NCBI RefSeq assembly: GCF_033242265.1
Contig: NZ_BTFW01000001.1
Coordinates: forward strand, 1,896,501 to 1,960,500
Origin: Novosphingobium sp. IK01
Lineage (GTDB): Bacteria; Pseudomonadota; Alphaproteobacteria; Sphingomonadales; Sphingomonadaceae
Length of the DNA: 64,000 nucleotides
Reading direction: 5' to 3'
Shown here: positions 49,107-58,940 of the stretch, piece by piece
Layout: every line of letters begins with the position of its first letter
Numbering within the stretch: position 1 is the stretch's first letter
Position numbers and translations under genes: made by a program
Notes under the pieces: generated by a model
What the model was told of the DNA's origin: nothing
What the model saw: only the letters and a program-made list of their open reading frames with translations
Database searches by the model: none

Positions 49107-49802
49107 TCAGGCCGAGGGGGCCCCGCCGCTGCCTTCTTCGACACCGGTCTGTTCAGATTGGGGACGCGATTCGAAAACCTTGTCGACCAGACCGAAGGCC
49201 TTGGCCTCGTCCGCTTCGAGGAAGGTATCACGGTCCATCGCCTTCTCGACTTCCTCAAGAGTGCGACCCGTGTACTTCACGTAGAGGTCGTTCATGCGCG
49301 CCTTGATGCGCAGGATCTCGCGGGCCTGGATCTCGATGTCCGAAGCCATGCCCTGCGCCCCGCCCGAAGGCTGGTGGATCATGATGCGTGCATGGGGCAG
49401 CGCGATACGCATGCCCGGTTCGCCGGCGGCGAGCAGGAAGCTGCCCATCGAGCAGGCCTGGCCGATGCACACCGTCGACACGCGCGGGCGGATGTACTGC
49501 ATGGTATCATGGATCGCCATGCCCGCCGTCACCACGCCGCCGGGCGAGTTGATGTACATCGAGATGTCCTTCGAGGGATTTTCCGACTCGAGGAACAGGA
49601 GCTGGGCGACGATCAGCGACGCCATGTGGTCTTCGACCTGCCCGGTCACGAACACGATGCGTTCGCGCAGCAGACGGCTGAAGATGTCGAAGCTGCGTTC
49701 GCCACGGCTGGTCTGCTCGACGACGACCGGGACGAGTGCGCCGGTCACGGGATCGACGTTGAACTTTCCTTGGGCAGAACGGCTGCCGAACAGGTCGAGC
49801 AT
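49107..49802 (-). CDS. clpP: ClpP, proteolytic subunit of the Clp protease
   Basis: ClpP is the serine-protease tetradecamer that works with ClpX/ClpA. The nucleophile lies in [15 protein letters not shown], the His in [11 protein letters not shown] and the Asp in the following helix region ([17 protein letters not shown] ends the handle). The 231 residues include a short acidic/Gly-rich C-terminal extension ([12 protein letters not shown]). It precedes clpX in the direction of transcription, the common alphaproteobacterial arrangement. Confidence 0.97.
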   Translation of the reverse strand: MLDLFGSRSAQGKFNVDPVTGALVPVVVEQTSRGERSFDIFSRLLRERIVFVTGQVEDHMASLIVAQLLFLESENPSKDISMYINSPGGVVTAGMAIHDTMQYIRPRVSTVCIGQACSMGSFLLAAGEPGMRIALPHARIMIHQPSGGAQGMASDIEIQAREILRIKARMNDLYVKYTGRTLEEVEKAMDRDTFLEADEAKAFGLVDKVFESRPQSEQTGVEEGSGGAPSA

Positions 49803-49946
49803 GGGAATCCTCTTCTGGTTGCCCCGCCTATGTCGCGTGCCAGCAAGGGATGTTCAAGGGCATTAACCCAGAATGCGCGGGATTGCGTGGATAGACCTGT
49901 GCCCGAAGCCCTTTCGCCTGCATTTTTTGGCCGATTTCCACCCTGC

Positions 49947-50708
49947 TCAGGCGCGCACCCGTGCCCGGACCGCTTCGAGCGCGGCCAGTTGCGCCTCCAT
50001 CGCGCGCAACCGCGCCTCGGTCCGGGCCACCCGCTCGCGCAAGTCACGCGCCCGGCGCGAGCCCGGAATCAGCCCGGCCAGGAACCGCCCGGCATCACCC
50101 AGGCTGGCTGCCACCGCGACCAGCAGCCCCTGCCGGACCGGGGCCGGGGCCCGGTTGCGCGGCAAAGGCGCGCGATCGTCCGGCGCCAGCAGGGCCATGT
50201 CGACCAGAAACGGAGCCTCGACCACCGACCGTTCTTCGCTGCGCACAGGCACTGCGGGCACGGCGGCATCGCTGCCCCGCCCGACATGCTGGCGCGCGCC
50301 GTCGGGCGGCGGATTCGGAGCCCGTTCGGGCCGGGGCGGCAGGCTCACCGTGGGCGCCTGCAACGAGCGCGCCGCCATGCCCTGCCGGGCTGCACCCTGC
50401 GGGGCCGGAACGAGCCCGGCGGGCCAGGCCGCCGTGGAGATGATCGCGCCGCGATGGGGCGGCAGGATCAGGTCATGGGGAAATGCCGCAACCGGCGGCG
50501 CAGCCAGAAGGAACCCCTGCCCTTCCCGCCCCGCACCAGCCTTCCCCGAACCGGCCATCTCCACACCAGGTGGCCCGGAGCGGTTCTTCGGCGTGGCAGG
50601 CGCCTTGGCCTGCACGGCGCCCTGATCGCGGCTGGAAGAACGCCGCGCCCCCTTGCGGGTGCCCCCGGCGTGACTCGAATGGCCTGAATGACTGGATTTG
50701 CTGGGCAT
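49947..50708 (-). CDS. Hypothetical Pro/Ala-rich protein with a C-terminal coiled coil
   Basis: A 253-residue protein of unknown function. The N terminus is Ser/Lys/Arg-rich (SSHSGHSSHAGGTRKGARRS), the middle is low-complexity Pro/Ala/Arg, and a more ordered C-terminal part (RQGLLVAVAASLGDAGRFLA then RVARTEARLRAMEAQLAALE) suggests an amphipathic helix and a coiled coil. The CCAGGAGAGGGA ribosome site 7 bp upstream of the ATG (50708) supports it being real. It sits between trigger factor and clpP on the same strand. Confidence 0.55.
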   Translation of the reverse strand: MPSKSSHSGHSSHAGGTRKGARRSSSRDQGAVQAKAPATPKNRSGPPGVEMAGSGKAGAGREGQGFLLAAPPVAAFPHDLILPPHRGAIISTAAWPAGLVPAPQGAARQGMAARSLQAPTVSLPPRPERAPNPPPDGARQHVGRGSDAAVPAVPVRSEERSVVEAPFLVDMALLAPDDRAPLPRNRAPAPVRQGLLVAVAASLGDAGRFLAGLIPGSRRARDLRERVARTEARLRAMEAQLAALEAVRARVRA

Positions 50709-50822
50709 CGGGACATCCCTCTCCTGGGTCCGATGCTGACGATTCTCTCACGGCAGGAATTAACGCGGCAATCCGCGTGATGCCTGAGGACAAGTCCGAT
50801 GACGCCAAAAGGCCGATAACGC

Positions 50823-50859
50823 AAAAAGGGGCGCAACCGTCGCCGGTTGCGCCCCTTTT
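50823..50859 (-). terminator. Rho-independent terminator of trigger factor
   Basis: A perfect 16-bp stem (AAAAGGGGCGCAACCG and its complement) with a 4-base loop, followed on the minus strand by a 5-T run. It starts about 40 bp after the tig stop. Confidence 0.92.
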
Positions 50860-50900
50860 GCAATCGATCGAAAATCAATCGACCTGTGCCGGAAGTCCGA

Positions 50901-52427
50901 TCAGGCGTCTTCGCCTTCAGCCGGGGTCTTCTTGGCAGCGGCCTTCTTCTTGGCCGGCTTGGCTTCGCCTTCAGCAGCTTCGGCTTCGCCTTCGGCGTCG
51001 GCCTTCTTGGCGGCCTTCTTCTTGGCGGGCTTGGCTTCGGCGTCGCCTTCGGCAGCCTTGGCCGCCTTCTTCTTGGCGGGCTTGACGTCGCCTTCGCCTT
51101 CTTCGGCTTCGATCGCGGCCTGAAGTTCCTCGCGGGTCACTTCACGTTCGGTGACTTCAGCCTTGTCGAACAGGAAGTCGACGACCTTGTCCTCGTAGAG
51201 CGGCGCGCGCAGCTGGGCGGCGGCGAGGGGCTCGGAACGGACGTAGTCGATGAAACGCTGGCGGTCCTGCTCGCGATACTGCTGCGCGGCCTGACGGATC
51301 AGCATTTCCATTTCCTGCGCGGTCACGACCACGCCATTGGCCTGGCCGATTTCCGACAGGAGCAGGCCCAGACGCACGCGGCGTTCGGCGATCTTGCGGT
51401 AATCGTCCTTCTCGGCTTCGATTTCCTTGAGCGCTTCCTCGGGGTTTTCCTCGTTCTGCGCTTCCTGGGTCAGCTGTTCCCAGATCTGGCCGAATTCGGC
51501 TTCCACCATCGAGGGCGGCACGTCGAAATCGTGACCGGCGGCCAGTTGGTCGAGCAGGGCGCGCTTCATCTGGGTGCGGGTCAGGCCGGCAGTTTCCTGC
51601 TCGAGCTGGCCCTTGAGGAGGCCGCGCAGCATTTCGAGGCTTTCGAGGCCGAGCGCCTTGGCGAACTCGTCGTCGGCGACGAATTCACCGGGGTTCTTCA
51701 CCGCCTTGACCGTGATGTCGAAGGTGGTTTCCTTGCCGGCGAGGTGCGCGGCGGGGTAGTCTTCGGGGAAGGTCACGGTGATGACGGTTTCGTCACCTGC
51801 CTTGGTGCCCACGAGCTGTTCTTCGAAGCCGGGGATGAAGCGGCCGGCGCCCAGTTCGAGCGGCTGGTCTTCGCCAGCGCCGCCTTCGAAGGCCACGCCG
51901 TCGAGCTTGCCCACGAAGTCGATGATCAGCTGGTCGCCGTCCTTGGCCACGGCGCCTTCCTCGGCGTCGGTGAACTTCTTCTGGCCAGCGGCGATGCGGT
52001 TGACCGCTTCGTCGACCTGTTCTTCGGTCACGGGCACGACCAGCTTGTCGAGCTTGAGACCGTCGAGCGAGGGGGTTTCGACCTTGGGCAGGACTTCGAG
52101 AGCCACGGTCAGCTCGGCGTCCTTGCCTTCTTCGTAGCCTTCACCGAGCGAAACGCTGGGCTGCATGGCCGGACGCAGCTGGTGGTCGGCGACGAGCTTG
52201 TCCATCGCTTCGCGAATGGTGGTCTGGAGGGCTTCCTGGTGCAGGGCGGGGCCGTGCATCTTCTTGACGAGGTTGGCGGGCACCTTGCCGGGACGGAAGC
52301 CGGGCATGCGCACCTGCGGCGCAATCTTGGTGATTTCACCTTCCACGCGCGCTGCGATTTCGGCCGCCGGAATGGTCACGGCGTAGGCGCGCTTCAGGCC
52401 CTCGTTGCTGGTTTCGACGATCTGCAT
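50901..52427 (-). CDS. tig: Trigger factor (ribosome-associated chaperone) with a Lys/Ala-rich tail
   Basis: Trigger factor binds nascent chains at the ribosome exit tunnel and has peptidyl-prolyl isomerase activity. The ribosome-binding loop reads PGFRPGKVPANLVKKMHG (about 44-61; the E. coli GFRxGK motif). The PPIase domain (about 155-240) has GDQLIIDFVGKLDGVAF. After the C-terminal arms comes an added tail (about 442-508) with three KPAKKKAA units separated by acidic spacers; E. coli TF ends near 432. The start at 52427 (MQIVETSNEG) was chosen because the open frame upstream translates the tRNA. Confidence 0.95.
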   Translation of the reverse strand: MQIVETSNEGLKRAYAVTIPAAEIAARVEGEITKIAPQVRMPGFRPGKVPANLVKKMHGPALHQEALQTTIREAMDKLVADHQLRPAMQPSVSLGEGYEEGKDAELTVALEVLPKVETPSLDGLKLDKLVVPVTEEQVDEAVNRIAAGQKKFTDAEEGAVAKDGDQLIIDFVGKLDGVAFEGGAGEDQPLELGAGRFIPGFEEQLVGTKAGDETVITVTFPEDYPAAHLAGKETTFDITVKAVKNPGEFVADDEFAKALGLESLEMLRGLLKGQLEQETAGLTRTQMKRALLDQLAAGHDFDVPPSMVEAEFGQIWEQLTQEAQNEENPEEALKEIEAEKDDYRKIAERRVRLGLLLSEIGQANGVVVTAQEMEMLIRQAAQQYREQDRQRFIDYVRSEPLAAAQLRAPLYEDKVVDFLFDKAEVTEREVTREELQAAIEAEEGEGDVKPAKKKAAKAAEGDAEAKPAKKKAAKKADAEGEAEAAEGEAKPAKKKAAAKKTPAEGEDA

Positions 52428-52504
52428 CCTGATCCAACTTTCTCGACTGACGCCGTGACAAGGCGCCTGAAAAATCCGGGCTAGAGCCGTCGGGAGGGGT
52501 TCCC

Positions 52505-52589
52505 TGGTGCGGGCGAAGGGACTCGAACCCCCACATCTTGCGATACTGGAACCTAAATCCAGCGCGTCTACCAGTTCCGCCACGCCCGC
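52505..52589 (-). tRNA. tRNA-Leu (anticodon UAG)
   Basis: The minus strand folds as a cloverleaf: acceptor GCGGGCG with complement CGCCCGC, a D-loop with GGTAGACGC, anticodon stem CTGGA/TCCAG with loop TTTAGGT (anticodon TAG), a long class II variable arm, and T-loop GGTTCGAGTCC. The long variable arm and G19/G73-like features fit tRNA-Leu. The 3' CCA is encoded (52505-52507). It reads towards tig. Confidence 0.97.
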
Positions 52590-52744
52590 ATACGGCAAAA
52601 AGCGAGCGGTGCCCCTATCGCAGCCCATGCAAAAGCACAAGCCCGCCGCTTGTTCCAAAGGGAACAACCTGACAATCCTGCGCGTTCAACGGACGCAAGG
52701 GGCGTCCTGCCTCTCTTGCCCCCTGTTTTGCCGGAGCACAGCCC

Positions 52745-52912
52745 ATGGCCAGTACACCGCCGCCCGACCGGATCACGCCCCAGTCCCCGCCCGAGTTTCC
52801 ATCCGCGCCCCTGCCCGAGGAAGCGCCGCCGGAGTTGCCCGACGAGACGCCGCCGCTCGCGCCCGACTGGATCGATCCGGGCGAGCCGGAGGAATTTCCG
52901 ACAAGCGATTGA
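52745..52912 (+). CDS. Small acidic Pro-rich protein
   Basis: A 55-residue open frame, [20 protein letters not shown] at the start and [15 protein letters not shown] at the end. It is about one third Pro and strongly acidic, with no hydrophobic segment, so probably disordered and soluble. A CCGGAG ribosome site lies 8 bp before the ATG. There is no family recognised. It may be a real small gene, but the Pro/Ala codon use is also what GC-rich non-coding DNA can give. Confidence 0.5.
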   Translation: MASTPPPDRITPQSPPEFPSAPLPEEAPPELPDETPPLAPDWIDPGEPEEFPTSD

Positions 52913-52958
52913 ACCGATTGAACGGACCGGGACGTTTTGCCTCTGGCGAGGCCGGTCG

Positions 52959-52985
52959 GGGGCCCCGGATCAGGTCCGGGGCCCC
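52959..52985 (-). terminator. Hairpin after sppA
   Basis: GGGGCCCCGGA pairs perfectly with TCCGGGGCCCC around a 5-base loop, 10 bp after the sppA stop. There is no strong T-run on the minus strand. Confidence 0.6.
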
Positions 52986-52994
52986 AAGGGGGCT

Positions 52995-54869
52995 TCAGAG
53001 GTGGCGCAACAGCAGGGCCAGCCAGCCTGTCGGCGCGGCGGCGGCCCCGCCCTGCCCGGCCTGCGCGCCGCATTCGAGGCAATAGGCCTGCGCCCCGGCC
53101 ACGCCGGTCAGGCGCTGGAGATCGGCGAGCATACGCAGGCCGAGCGCCTGCTGGCGCAGCGCCACGAGGCCCGTCACGTCGGTGGCCGCGTGCGATTCGC
53201 CAGGGCCGTCGGTGCCTGCCATGGCCTGGAGCAGCCCCTGCCAGCCGCCCTGATCGGCACCCAGATAGTCGGCATGCCAGGTGGTCAGGTGCGCCGCACT
53301 CGCCGCATAGGCCAGCGCATCGTCGAGATCGCCAAAGGCATCGACCAGCCCGATCTGGCGCGCCGTGCCGCCGTCCCAGACACGCCCTTGCGCGATGGCA
53401 TCGATCTGTTCGGGGGTCTTGTGGCGGGCCGTGGCGACGAGGGACAGGAAACGGCGGTAGTAGCTTTCGACCGAGCCTTGGGTGAGCGCCTCGACTTGCG
53501 GGCTCAGGCCGCCGAGCACGTCGGGCTGGCCCGAAAGCGGGGTCGTGCGCACGCCGTCGGTCGTCACGCCATAATTGGCCAGCGTGTCCTCGAAGCTGGG
53601 GATCACCGCAAAGACGCCGATCGAACCGGTGATCGTGGCCGGTTCGGCAAAGACGCGGGTGGCCGGGGTCGAAACCCAGTAGCCGCCGCTCGCCGCCAGA
53701 TTGGCCATCGAGGCCACCACCGGAAGCCCGGCAGCCCGTGCGCGGACAATCGCCGCGCGAATGCGTTCGGCCGCGCTCACCGAGCCGCCGGGGCTGTCGA
53801 TGCGGACCACCAGCGCGCTGTAGGATTTCGAGGCGACGGCCTTGTCGATGAGGTCGGCAATGCGGGTGCCCCCGGCGCGGCCCGGCCCGGCATCGCCATC
53901 GACGATCTCGCCCGACACGGTCACCACCGCGATGGCCTTGCCCTTTGCAGGCGCCGGACGGTCGGCCAGATACTGGGCCAGTTCGGTGTTCTGGTAGGCC
54001 CCGGCGGTGCCGTTGCGGTCGTGGCCGACCAGATCGCCGACGTGGCGACCAAAGGCCACCTTGTCGCCCACCTTGTCGACGAGCCCGGCCTTGACGGCGG
54101 CCTGCGCCATGTCGCCGCCGCTTTGCGCCATCCATGCGACCGGATCGCCGGTCACGAGGTCGATCTGCGCGCGCGGACGGGCCTTCTTCACGTCGGCCTT
54201 CCATGCCTCCCACAGCGCGCCATAGAGCGCGGTGAGGTTCTCGCGTGCGGCGGGCGAGGCATCGGCACGGGCATAAGGCTCGACCGCGGCCTTGTAGGTG
54301 CCGACCTTGAAGATGTGGGCCTTGATCTTCAGGCGATCCATCAGCGTCTTGTAGTAAAGCTGGGTGCCGCCCGGCCCGGTGACGACCGCGCCGCCGATCG
54401 GATCGACCCAGGCTTCGGAAGCATGGGCAGCGAGCTGGACGCCATCGTCGGCATAGAGCTGGCCATAGACGAGCACCGGCTTGTGGACCGCGCGAACCTT
54501 GTCCATCGCCGCGCCGATCCGGGTGAGGTGGACCTGCCGCGCGCCGGGGAACTCTTCGAGATCGAGCACGACCGCCTTGATCCGGCTGTCGTCCGCCGCC
54601 GCCTCGATGGCGCGGACCACGTCGCGGGCCTGATATTCCTTTTCAGGCGCGGTGCCCGAAAGCAGGAGCTGCGAAGGACTGATCGCGCTGCGCTCCTCGA
54701 CGATGGGCCCGTCGAGCGTGATAGTCAGCGCCCCCTCGCGCACGTGCCCGGCAACGGGCCGCAGGGCGAGTGCCGCGTAGAGCCCCCAGAAAAAGAGCAG
54801 CAGGGCAAGGAGGACGAGACCATCCTTGATCGCGACGAGGGCTTTCCAGACCGAACGGGCAAACTTCAT
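52995..54869 (-). CDS. sppA: Signal peptide peptidase SppA, 67K type
   Basis: SppA is a membrane-bound serine protease (Ser/Lys dyad) that degrades cleaved signal peptides. The 624-residue long form has one N-terminal membrane helix (about 15-35), then two ClpP-like S49 domains. The nucleophile Ser is in [20 protein letters not shown] and the catalytic Lys in the first domain near [22 protein letters not shown]-terminal extension of about 90 residues includes Cys-bearing LECGAQ. It is divergent from pyrB; a tandem repeat lies between them. Confidence 0.92.
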   Translation of the reverse strand: MKFARSVWKALVAIKDGLVLLALLLFFWGLYAALALRPVAGHVREGALTITLDGPIVEERSAISPSQLLLSGTAPEKEYQARDVVRAIEAAADDSRIKAVVLDLEEFPGARQVHLTRIGAAMDKVRAVHKPVLVYGQLYADDGVQLAAHASEAWVDPIGGAVVTGPGGTQLYYKTLMDRLKIKAHIFKVGTYKAAVEPYARADASPAARENLTALYGALWEAWKADVKKARPRAQIDLVTGDPVAWMAQSGGDMAQAAVKAGLVDKVGDKVAFGRHVGDLVGHDRNGTAGAYQNTELAQYLADRPAPAKGKAIAVVTVSGEIVDGDAGPGRAGGTRIADLIDKAVASKSYSALVVRIDSPGGSVSAAERIRAAIVRARAAGLPVVASMANLAASGGYWVSTPATRVFAEPATITGSIGVFAVIPSFEDTLANYGVTTDGVRTTPLSGQPDVLGGLSPQVEALTQGSVESYYRRFLSLVATARHKTPEQIDAIAQGRVWDGGTARQIGLVDAFGDLDDALAYAASAAHLTTWHADYLGADQGGWQGLLQAMAGTDGPGESHAATDVTGLVALRQQALGLRMLADLQRLTGVAGAQAYCLECGAQAGQGGAAAAPTGWLALLLRHL

Positions 54870-54907
54870 GGGAGATATCTAGCCAGCCCTGACCCTTGGC
54901 GCCAGAT

Positions 54908-54942
54908 GGAAAGACCCCCGGAAAGACCCCCCGGAAAGACCC
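54908..54942. repeat. Short tandem repeat in the sppA-pyrB intergenic region
   Basis: Three consecutive GGAAAGACCC(CC/CCC) units of 10-13 bp and a fourth degenerate TAAAGACTT. The repeat lies 27 bp from the sppA start and 50 bp from the pyrB start, so its length may affect one promoter. Confidence 0.7.
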
Positions 54943-54992
54943 GATGTAAAGACTTGTGGAAGGGGCAGGTGGTGACTAGGGGATGGTCTTCG

Positions 54993-56048
54993 ATGCAACC
55001 ATCGAGCTCCTCACCTTCGTCAGCGGCCCCCGCGCGCAGCTATCCTGCGGGCGGCCTTGCCTATCCCCATCGCGATCTGACCGGAATCGGCCATCTGGCC
55101 CGGCACGAGATCCTCTACCTGCTCGACGAGGCCGAGCAGTGGGTCGAACTCAACCGCCAGTCCAACAAGCGGGCCAACCTGCTGTCCGGCCTGACGATCA
55201 TCAACGCCTTCTTCGAGAACTCCACCCGCACGCTGCTCTCGTTCGAGATCGCCGGCAAGCGGCTGGGCGCCGACGTCGTCAACATGCAGGCGGCCACGTC
55301 GAGCGTGAAGAAGGGCGAGACGCTGATCGACACGGCGATGACCCTCAACGCCATGCGCGCCGATGCCATCGTCATCCGCCACGCCAGCTCGGGCGCGGTG
55401 CGGCTGATCGCCGAAAAGGTCGATTGCCCGGTGCTCAACGCGGGCGACGGCCAGCACGAACACCCCACGCAGGCCCTGCTCGACGCGCTGACCATCCGCC
55501 ATGCGCTGGGCCTGCCCAAGGGCAGCGACCTCAACGGATTGCGCGTAACGATCTGCGGCGACATCCTCCACAGCCGCGTGGCGCGCTCCAACATCCTGTC
55601 GCTGAGCGCGCTGGGCTGCGAGGTGAGCCTGTGCGCGCCGCCTGCGCTGATGCCCACCGACATCGAGGCCATGGGCGTGAAAGTCTTCCACGACTTTGAT
55701 GCCGCGCTCAAGGGCGCGCAAGTGGTCATGATGCTGCGTCTCCAGATGGAGCGCATGAGCGGCCAGTTCATCCCCTCGCCGCGCGAATATCGCCACCTCT
55801 ACGGCCTCTCGCTCGACCGTCTGGCCAAGGCCGAGACCGGCGCCCTCGTCATGCATCCGGGCCCCATGAACCGGGGCATCGAGATCGACAGCCAGGTCGC
55901 CGACCATGTCGAGCGCAGCCTGATCACCCGGCAGGTGGAAAGCGGTGTCGCGATCCGCATGGCCTGCCTCGAAGTCCTCACCCGCCGCGCGCGGGCCTTG
56001 CCCGGCTGGCCGCCCCTCGGCCAGACCACCGGCGGAGAAATCGCATGA
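54993..56048 (+). CDS. pyrB: Aspartate carbamoyltransferase catalytic subunit
   Basis: PyrB makes carbamoyl-aspartate in pyrimidine synthesis. Carbamoyl-phosphate site [20 protein letters not shown], aspartate-site regions [16 protein letters not shown] and [10 protein letters not shown] and [14 protein letters not shown] are intact. The 351 residues include about 20 Ser/Ala/Pro N-terminal residues. No pyrI is present; instead its TGA overlaps the next gene's ATG, a dihydroorotase-like protein. This arrangement is typical of class A ATCase, where PyrB forms a dodecamer with an inactive PyrC'. Confidence 0.95.
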   Translation: MQPSSSSPSSAAPARSYPAGGLAYPHRDLTGIGHLARHEILYLLDEAEQWVELNRQSNKRANLLSGLTIINAFFENSTRTLLSFEIAGKRLGADVVNMQAATSSVKKGETLIDTAMTLNAMRADAIVIRHASSGAVRLIAEKVDCPVLNAGDGQHEHPTQALLDALTIRHALGLPKGSDLNGLRVTICGDILHSRVARSNILSLSALGCEVSLCAPPALMPTDIEAMGVKVFHDFDAALKGAQVVMMLRLQMERMSGQFIPSPREYRHLYGLSLDRLAKAETGALVMHPGPMNRGIEIDSQVADHVERSLITRQVESGVAIRMACLEVLTRRARALPGWPPLGQTTGGEIA

Positions 56049-57277
56049 CCCCCCAGCCGCTTGTCATCACCAACGGGCGCCTCGTGCTGCCCTCGGGCGA
56101 GCCGGTCCGGGCCGACCTGCGCTGTGAAAAGGGCCGCATCGTGGCCATCGGGGACGATGCCGCCCCGCGCGAGGGCGACAGCGTGTTCGACGCGGGCAAT
56201 GCCCTCGTCACCCCCGGCCTCGTCGATCTGGGCGTCTTCGCCATCGACAAGCCCGCCTTCCACTTTGGCGGGATCACCCGCGCCGCGCTGATGCCCGACC
56301 AGGGCCCGCCGCTCGACCATCCGGCCCGCGTGCGCTTTGCCGCGCAGTCGGGCAAGCCCGATTTCTGGGTCCACCCGCTGGCCGCCGCCACGCGCGGCCT
56401 CGAAGGCACCGAACTGGCCGAACTGGCGCTGATGCGCGAGGCAGGCGCCCGCGCGGTGAGCACCGGGCGGCGCTGGATCGGCGATTCGGGCGTGATGCTG
56501 CGCCTCTTGTCCTATTGCGCGATGCTCGGCCTTGTCGTCGTCACCCATGCCGAGGATGCCGGGGTGACCGGCACGGCGGTGGCGACCGCAGGCGAAGTGG
56601 CGACGCGCCTGGGCCTGCCCTCCGCCCCGGCCCAGGCCGAGGCGCTGGCCGTCGCGCGCGACATTGCGCTGGCCGAAATGACCGGCGCGCAGATTCACAT
56701 CCGGCAGGTCACCACGGCAGCCGCGCTCGATCTGGTGCGCGCCGCCAAGGAACGCGGCGTGCGGGTGACGGCGGGCGTGACCCCGGCGCACTTCATGCTC
56801 TCGGACCTCGAACTCGTCGATTTCCGCACGTTCTGCCGCTTCTCGCCCCCCTTGCGCGGACAGGCCGACCGCGAGGCGGTGGTCGCCGCGATCGGCGATG
56901 GCACGATCGACGTGATCGCCTCGGGCCACGACCCGCGCGGGCCCGAAGACAAGCGCCTGCCCTTTGCCGATGCCGAACCGGGCATGGCCGGGGCCGAGAC
57001 GCTCCTGCCGCTCACCCTCACCCTGGTGCGCGACGGGGTGATCGACATGGCGCGCGCCTTCACCCTGCTGGCGGGCAATCCGGCGGCCCTGCTTGGCGCC
57101 AACGCCGGGCGTCTGGTGCTGGGCGCGGAAGCCGACATCGCGGTGGTCCACCCGACCCGCCCGTGGATCGTCAATTCCGACAAGATGGCGGCCAGCGCGG
57201 GCAACACCCCGTTCGACCGCCGCCCGGTCGAAGGCCGCGTGCTGGCCCTGTGGAAGGGCGGCACCCGCATCGACTGA
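56045..57277 (+). CDS. pyrX: Dihydroorotase-like pseudoenzyme, ATCase partner (PyrC')
   Basis: A 410-residue amidohydrolase-fold protein homologous to dihydroorotase but with altered metal sites. The canonical HxH after the first strand (GLVDLHVHLREPG in active enzymes) reads [14 protein letters not shown]. The block that normally contributes HicHvST reads IHIRQVTT, and the DHAPH segment reads [15 protein letters not shown] is retained. Loss of HxH and the last Asp suggests it is not catalytic; such PyrC' subunits hold class A ATCase together. A functional PyrC should lie elsewhere. It overlaps pyrB by 4 bp. Confidence 0.85.
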   Translation: MTPQPLVITNGRLVLPSGEPVRADLRCEKGRIVAIGDDAAPREGDSVFDAGNALVTPGLVDLGVFAIDKPAFHFGGITRAALMPDQGPPLDHPARVRFAAQSGKPDFWVHPLAAATRGLEGTELAELALMREAGARAVSTGRRWIGDSGVMLRLLSYCAMLGLVVVTHAEDAGVTGTAVATAGEVATRLGLPSAPAQAEALAVARDIALAEMTGAQIHIRQVTTAAALDLVRAAKERGVRVTAGVTPAHFMLSDLELVDFRTFCRFSPPLRGQADREAVVAAIGDGTIDVIASGHDPRGPEDKRLPFADAEPGMAGAETLLPLTLTLVRDGVIDMARAFTLLAGNPAALLGANAGRLVLGAEADIAVVHPTRPWIVNSDKMAASAGNTPFDRRPVEGRVLALWKGGTRID

Positions 57278-57286
57278 CCCCGAACC

Positions 57287-57317
57287 AAAGGGCCCCGAAC
57301 CCGCTTCGGGGCCCTTT
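57287..57317 (+). terminator. Rho-independent terminator after the pyrB operon
   Basis: A perfect 13-bp stem, AAAGGGCCCCGAA with its complement, around CCCGC, ending in TTTGATC. It is 9 bp after the stop. Confidence 0.82.
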
Positions 57318-57319
57318 GA

Positions 57320-57426
57320 TCACGAAGATCCTCCCCGCTCGCGGGCCCACTGATCACAAAGATCCTCCCCGCTCGCGGGGAGGTGGCAGCCCGAAGGGCT
57401 GACGGAGGGGTTGAAGCCCCTCACCC
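57320..57426. repeat. REP-like intergenic hairpin repeat, copy C with a partial duplicate
   Basis: It contains GATCCTCCCCGCTCGCGGG twice (57327-57345 and 57361-57379), the second followed by GAGGTGGCAGCCCGAAGGGC and TGACGGAGGGG, matching copy B. The end reaches the stop codon of the L,D-transpeptidase-like gene on the minus strand. Confidence 0.8.
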
Positions 57427-58116
57427 CGGATTGAGCGATCCCCCGACATCGAGCTTGCGCCCGTCGGTGATGATCACCTTGTCCCCCAGGCTCACCACCT
57501 TGAACAGGCGTTTGGCAAATTCGTCGGGCACCCCCACGCAGCCGTTGGTGGCATAGCCCTTCTCCACCTTCGATCCGTGGATCGAGACGCCATCGTTGGT
57601 CAGCCGCAGCATCCAGGGCATCGGCGCATCGTAGAGGTTCGAGACGTGGGTGGCGTCCTTCTGGGTGATCGGGAACACGCCGAGCGGGGTCGGCTTGTCG
57701 CCATAGCCCTTGAGGATCGCGGTGGCGCCGATCTCGTGCCCGTTGCGGAAGACCGAGAGCACCCGCGCGGCAAGGTCGACAGTGATCACCACCGGGCCCG
57801 GTTCGCCCTTGCTTTCATCCCAGTAGAACTGCCCGAAGCGGATCGGCCCGTCGATCTTGAGCACAGATTTGACCACGAACGGCGAATCGACAGGAGCAGG
57901 AACCGGTGTCGCCACCGGGGCCGGAGAGACTGCCGCCTGTGGGGCTACCGGCATTTGCACCGCACCGGGCTGATCCCCACCGGCCAGGGCGCGCGCGATA
58001 TCTTCCCCCTCGTGGAAGGCCAGCAGCATGGCCGCGCCCGTCCCCACGACGCCAAGGCCGATCATCAGCCAGCGGCCGGGGCCGGTCTTGCGGCGGGAAT
58101 GTGCCTTGCGTGCCAT
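57421..58116 (-). CDS. L,D-transpeptidase/YkuD-domain protein
   Basis: A 231-residue protein with a basic N terminus (MARKAHSRRKTGPGR), one membrane helix (about 16-35) and a periplasmic Ala/Pro linker (about 55-90), then a YkuD-like domain. The catalytic motif is near 190-215: VSIHGSKVEKGYATNGCVGV, with His and Cys as in the HG...(S/T)xGC pattern. Such enzymes crosslink peptidoglycan by L,D bonds or attach proteins to it. The ATG at 58116 was chosen over a longer frame to 58266, which would overlap the divergent protease start. Confidence 0.83.
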   Translation of the reverse strand: MARKAHSRRKTGPGRWLMIGLGVVGTGAAMLLAFHEGEDIARALAGGDQPGAVQMPVAPQAAVSPAPVATPVPAPVDSPFVVKSVLKIDGPIRFGQFYWDESKGEPGPVVITVDLAARVLSVFRNGHEIGATAILKGYGDKPTPLGVFPITQKDATHVSNLYDAPMPWMLRLTNDGVSIHGSKVEKGYATNGCVGVPDEFAKRLFKVVSLGDKVIITDGRKLDVGGSLNPG

Positions 58117-58265
58117 GACCTTGCGTGTTCCTTTCGCGCCCCGGATAGCCTGCCGGTGGCGCATCGCCAATGCGCCGGAGGGTTGCTGCTCCACACTGTC
58201 CCTGTGGGGGACAAGCCGTGGATGGATCGTAAACGTTTCAGGCCTCATCGTTTCAGGCTGGGGCA

Positions 58266-58940
58266 ATGTTCGGCGTGCCAGAAAGCCCGGTGATGATCGA
58301 TCTGCTTCACGCGTTCGGCGATTGGCCCCCCTGGCTCGGCAGCCTGCCGCCGCTGCTGGCCGCTGGCGTCGTGGCCATGGTGCTGGTGGCGCTGGCCGGG
58401 CGCGGGCACGGAATCCTCGCGCTGGTCATCCGGCTTTGCGGCAGCGGGCTGTTGCTGGCGGTCTTCGCGATGGCACTGGTCCGCTTCATTCCTCTCGAAC
58501 CGGCGGTCGGCCAGATCCTGCCCAGACTGGGCATGCCCGAAGCGCGCGTCTCGGGCGGGCAAGTGCGCGTGCCACTCGCCGCAGACGGCCATTACTGGAT
58601 CGAGGCACGCGTCAACGGCACGCTGACCCGCTTTTTGGTCGATACCGGGGCCACCTTCACCACCCTGAGCGCCGAGGGCGCGAGCGAGGCCGGGATCAAG
58701 CCCGATCCGCTGCGCCTGCCGGTGGTCATGCACACGGCCAATGGCGACGCGGAAGCGCAGATGGCGCGGGTTGGCCAGTTGCGGTTCGGCTCGATCGATG
58801 CGCGCCATCTCGATGTCGTCGTCAGCGACACGAGCGGCGGGCTCAACGTGCTGGGCATGAACTTCCTCAACCGGCTCAAGGGCTGGCGGGTCGAGGAAGG
58901 GGTGCTGATCCTCAGCCCGCGTCATCCCGTGGCGGTCTGA
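58266..58940 (+). CDS. Membrane-anchored retropepsin-like aspartic protease
   Basis: A 224-residue protein with two N-terminal membrane helices (about 27-45 and 50-73) and a retropepsin-like clan AA domain (about 100-220). The catalytic motif is LVDTGATFTTLSAEG near residue 125, and LGMNFLNRL near the C terminus closes the fold. One Asp per chain implies a homodimer. The family is widespread in alphaproteobacteria; its substrate is unknown. It is divergent from the L,D-transpeptidase gene. Its stop is 4 bp before a hairpin element and overlaps the DUF418 frame on the other strand. Confidence 0.85.
   Translation: MFGVPESPVMIDLLHAFGDWPPWLGSLPPLLAAGVVAMVLVALAGRGHGILALVIRLCGSGLLLAVFAMALVRFIPLEPAVGQILPRLGMPEARVSGGQVRVPLAADGHYWIEARVNGTLTRFLVDTGATFTTLSAEGASEAGIKPDPLRLPVVMHTANGDAEAQMARVGQLRFGSIDARHLDVVVSDTSGGLNVLGMNFLNRLKGWRVEEGVLILSPRHPVAV

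Noticed and set aside
52428..52667. N-terminal extension of trigger factor
   Set aside because: The added residues are the translation of the tRNA-Leu gene; the true start is the ATG at 52427.
52650..54992. Long upstream extension of the pyrB frame
   Set aside because: It runs antisense to sppA and matches nothing; pyrB starts at 54993.
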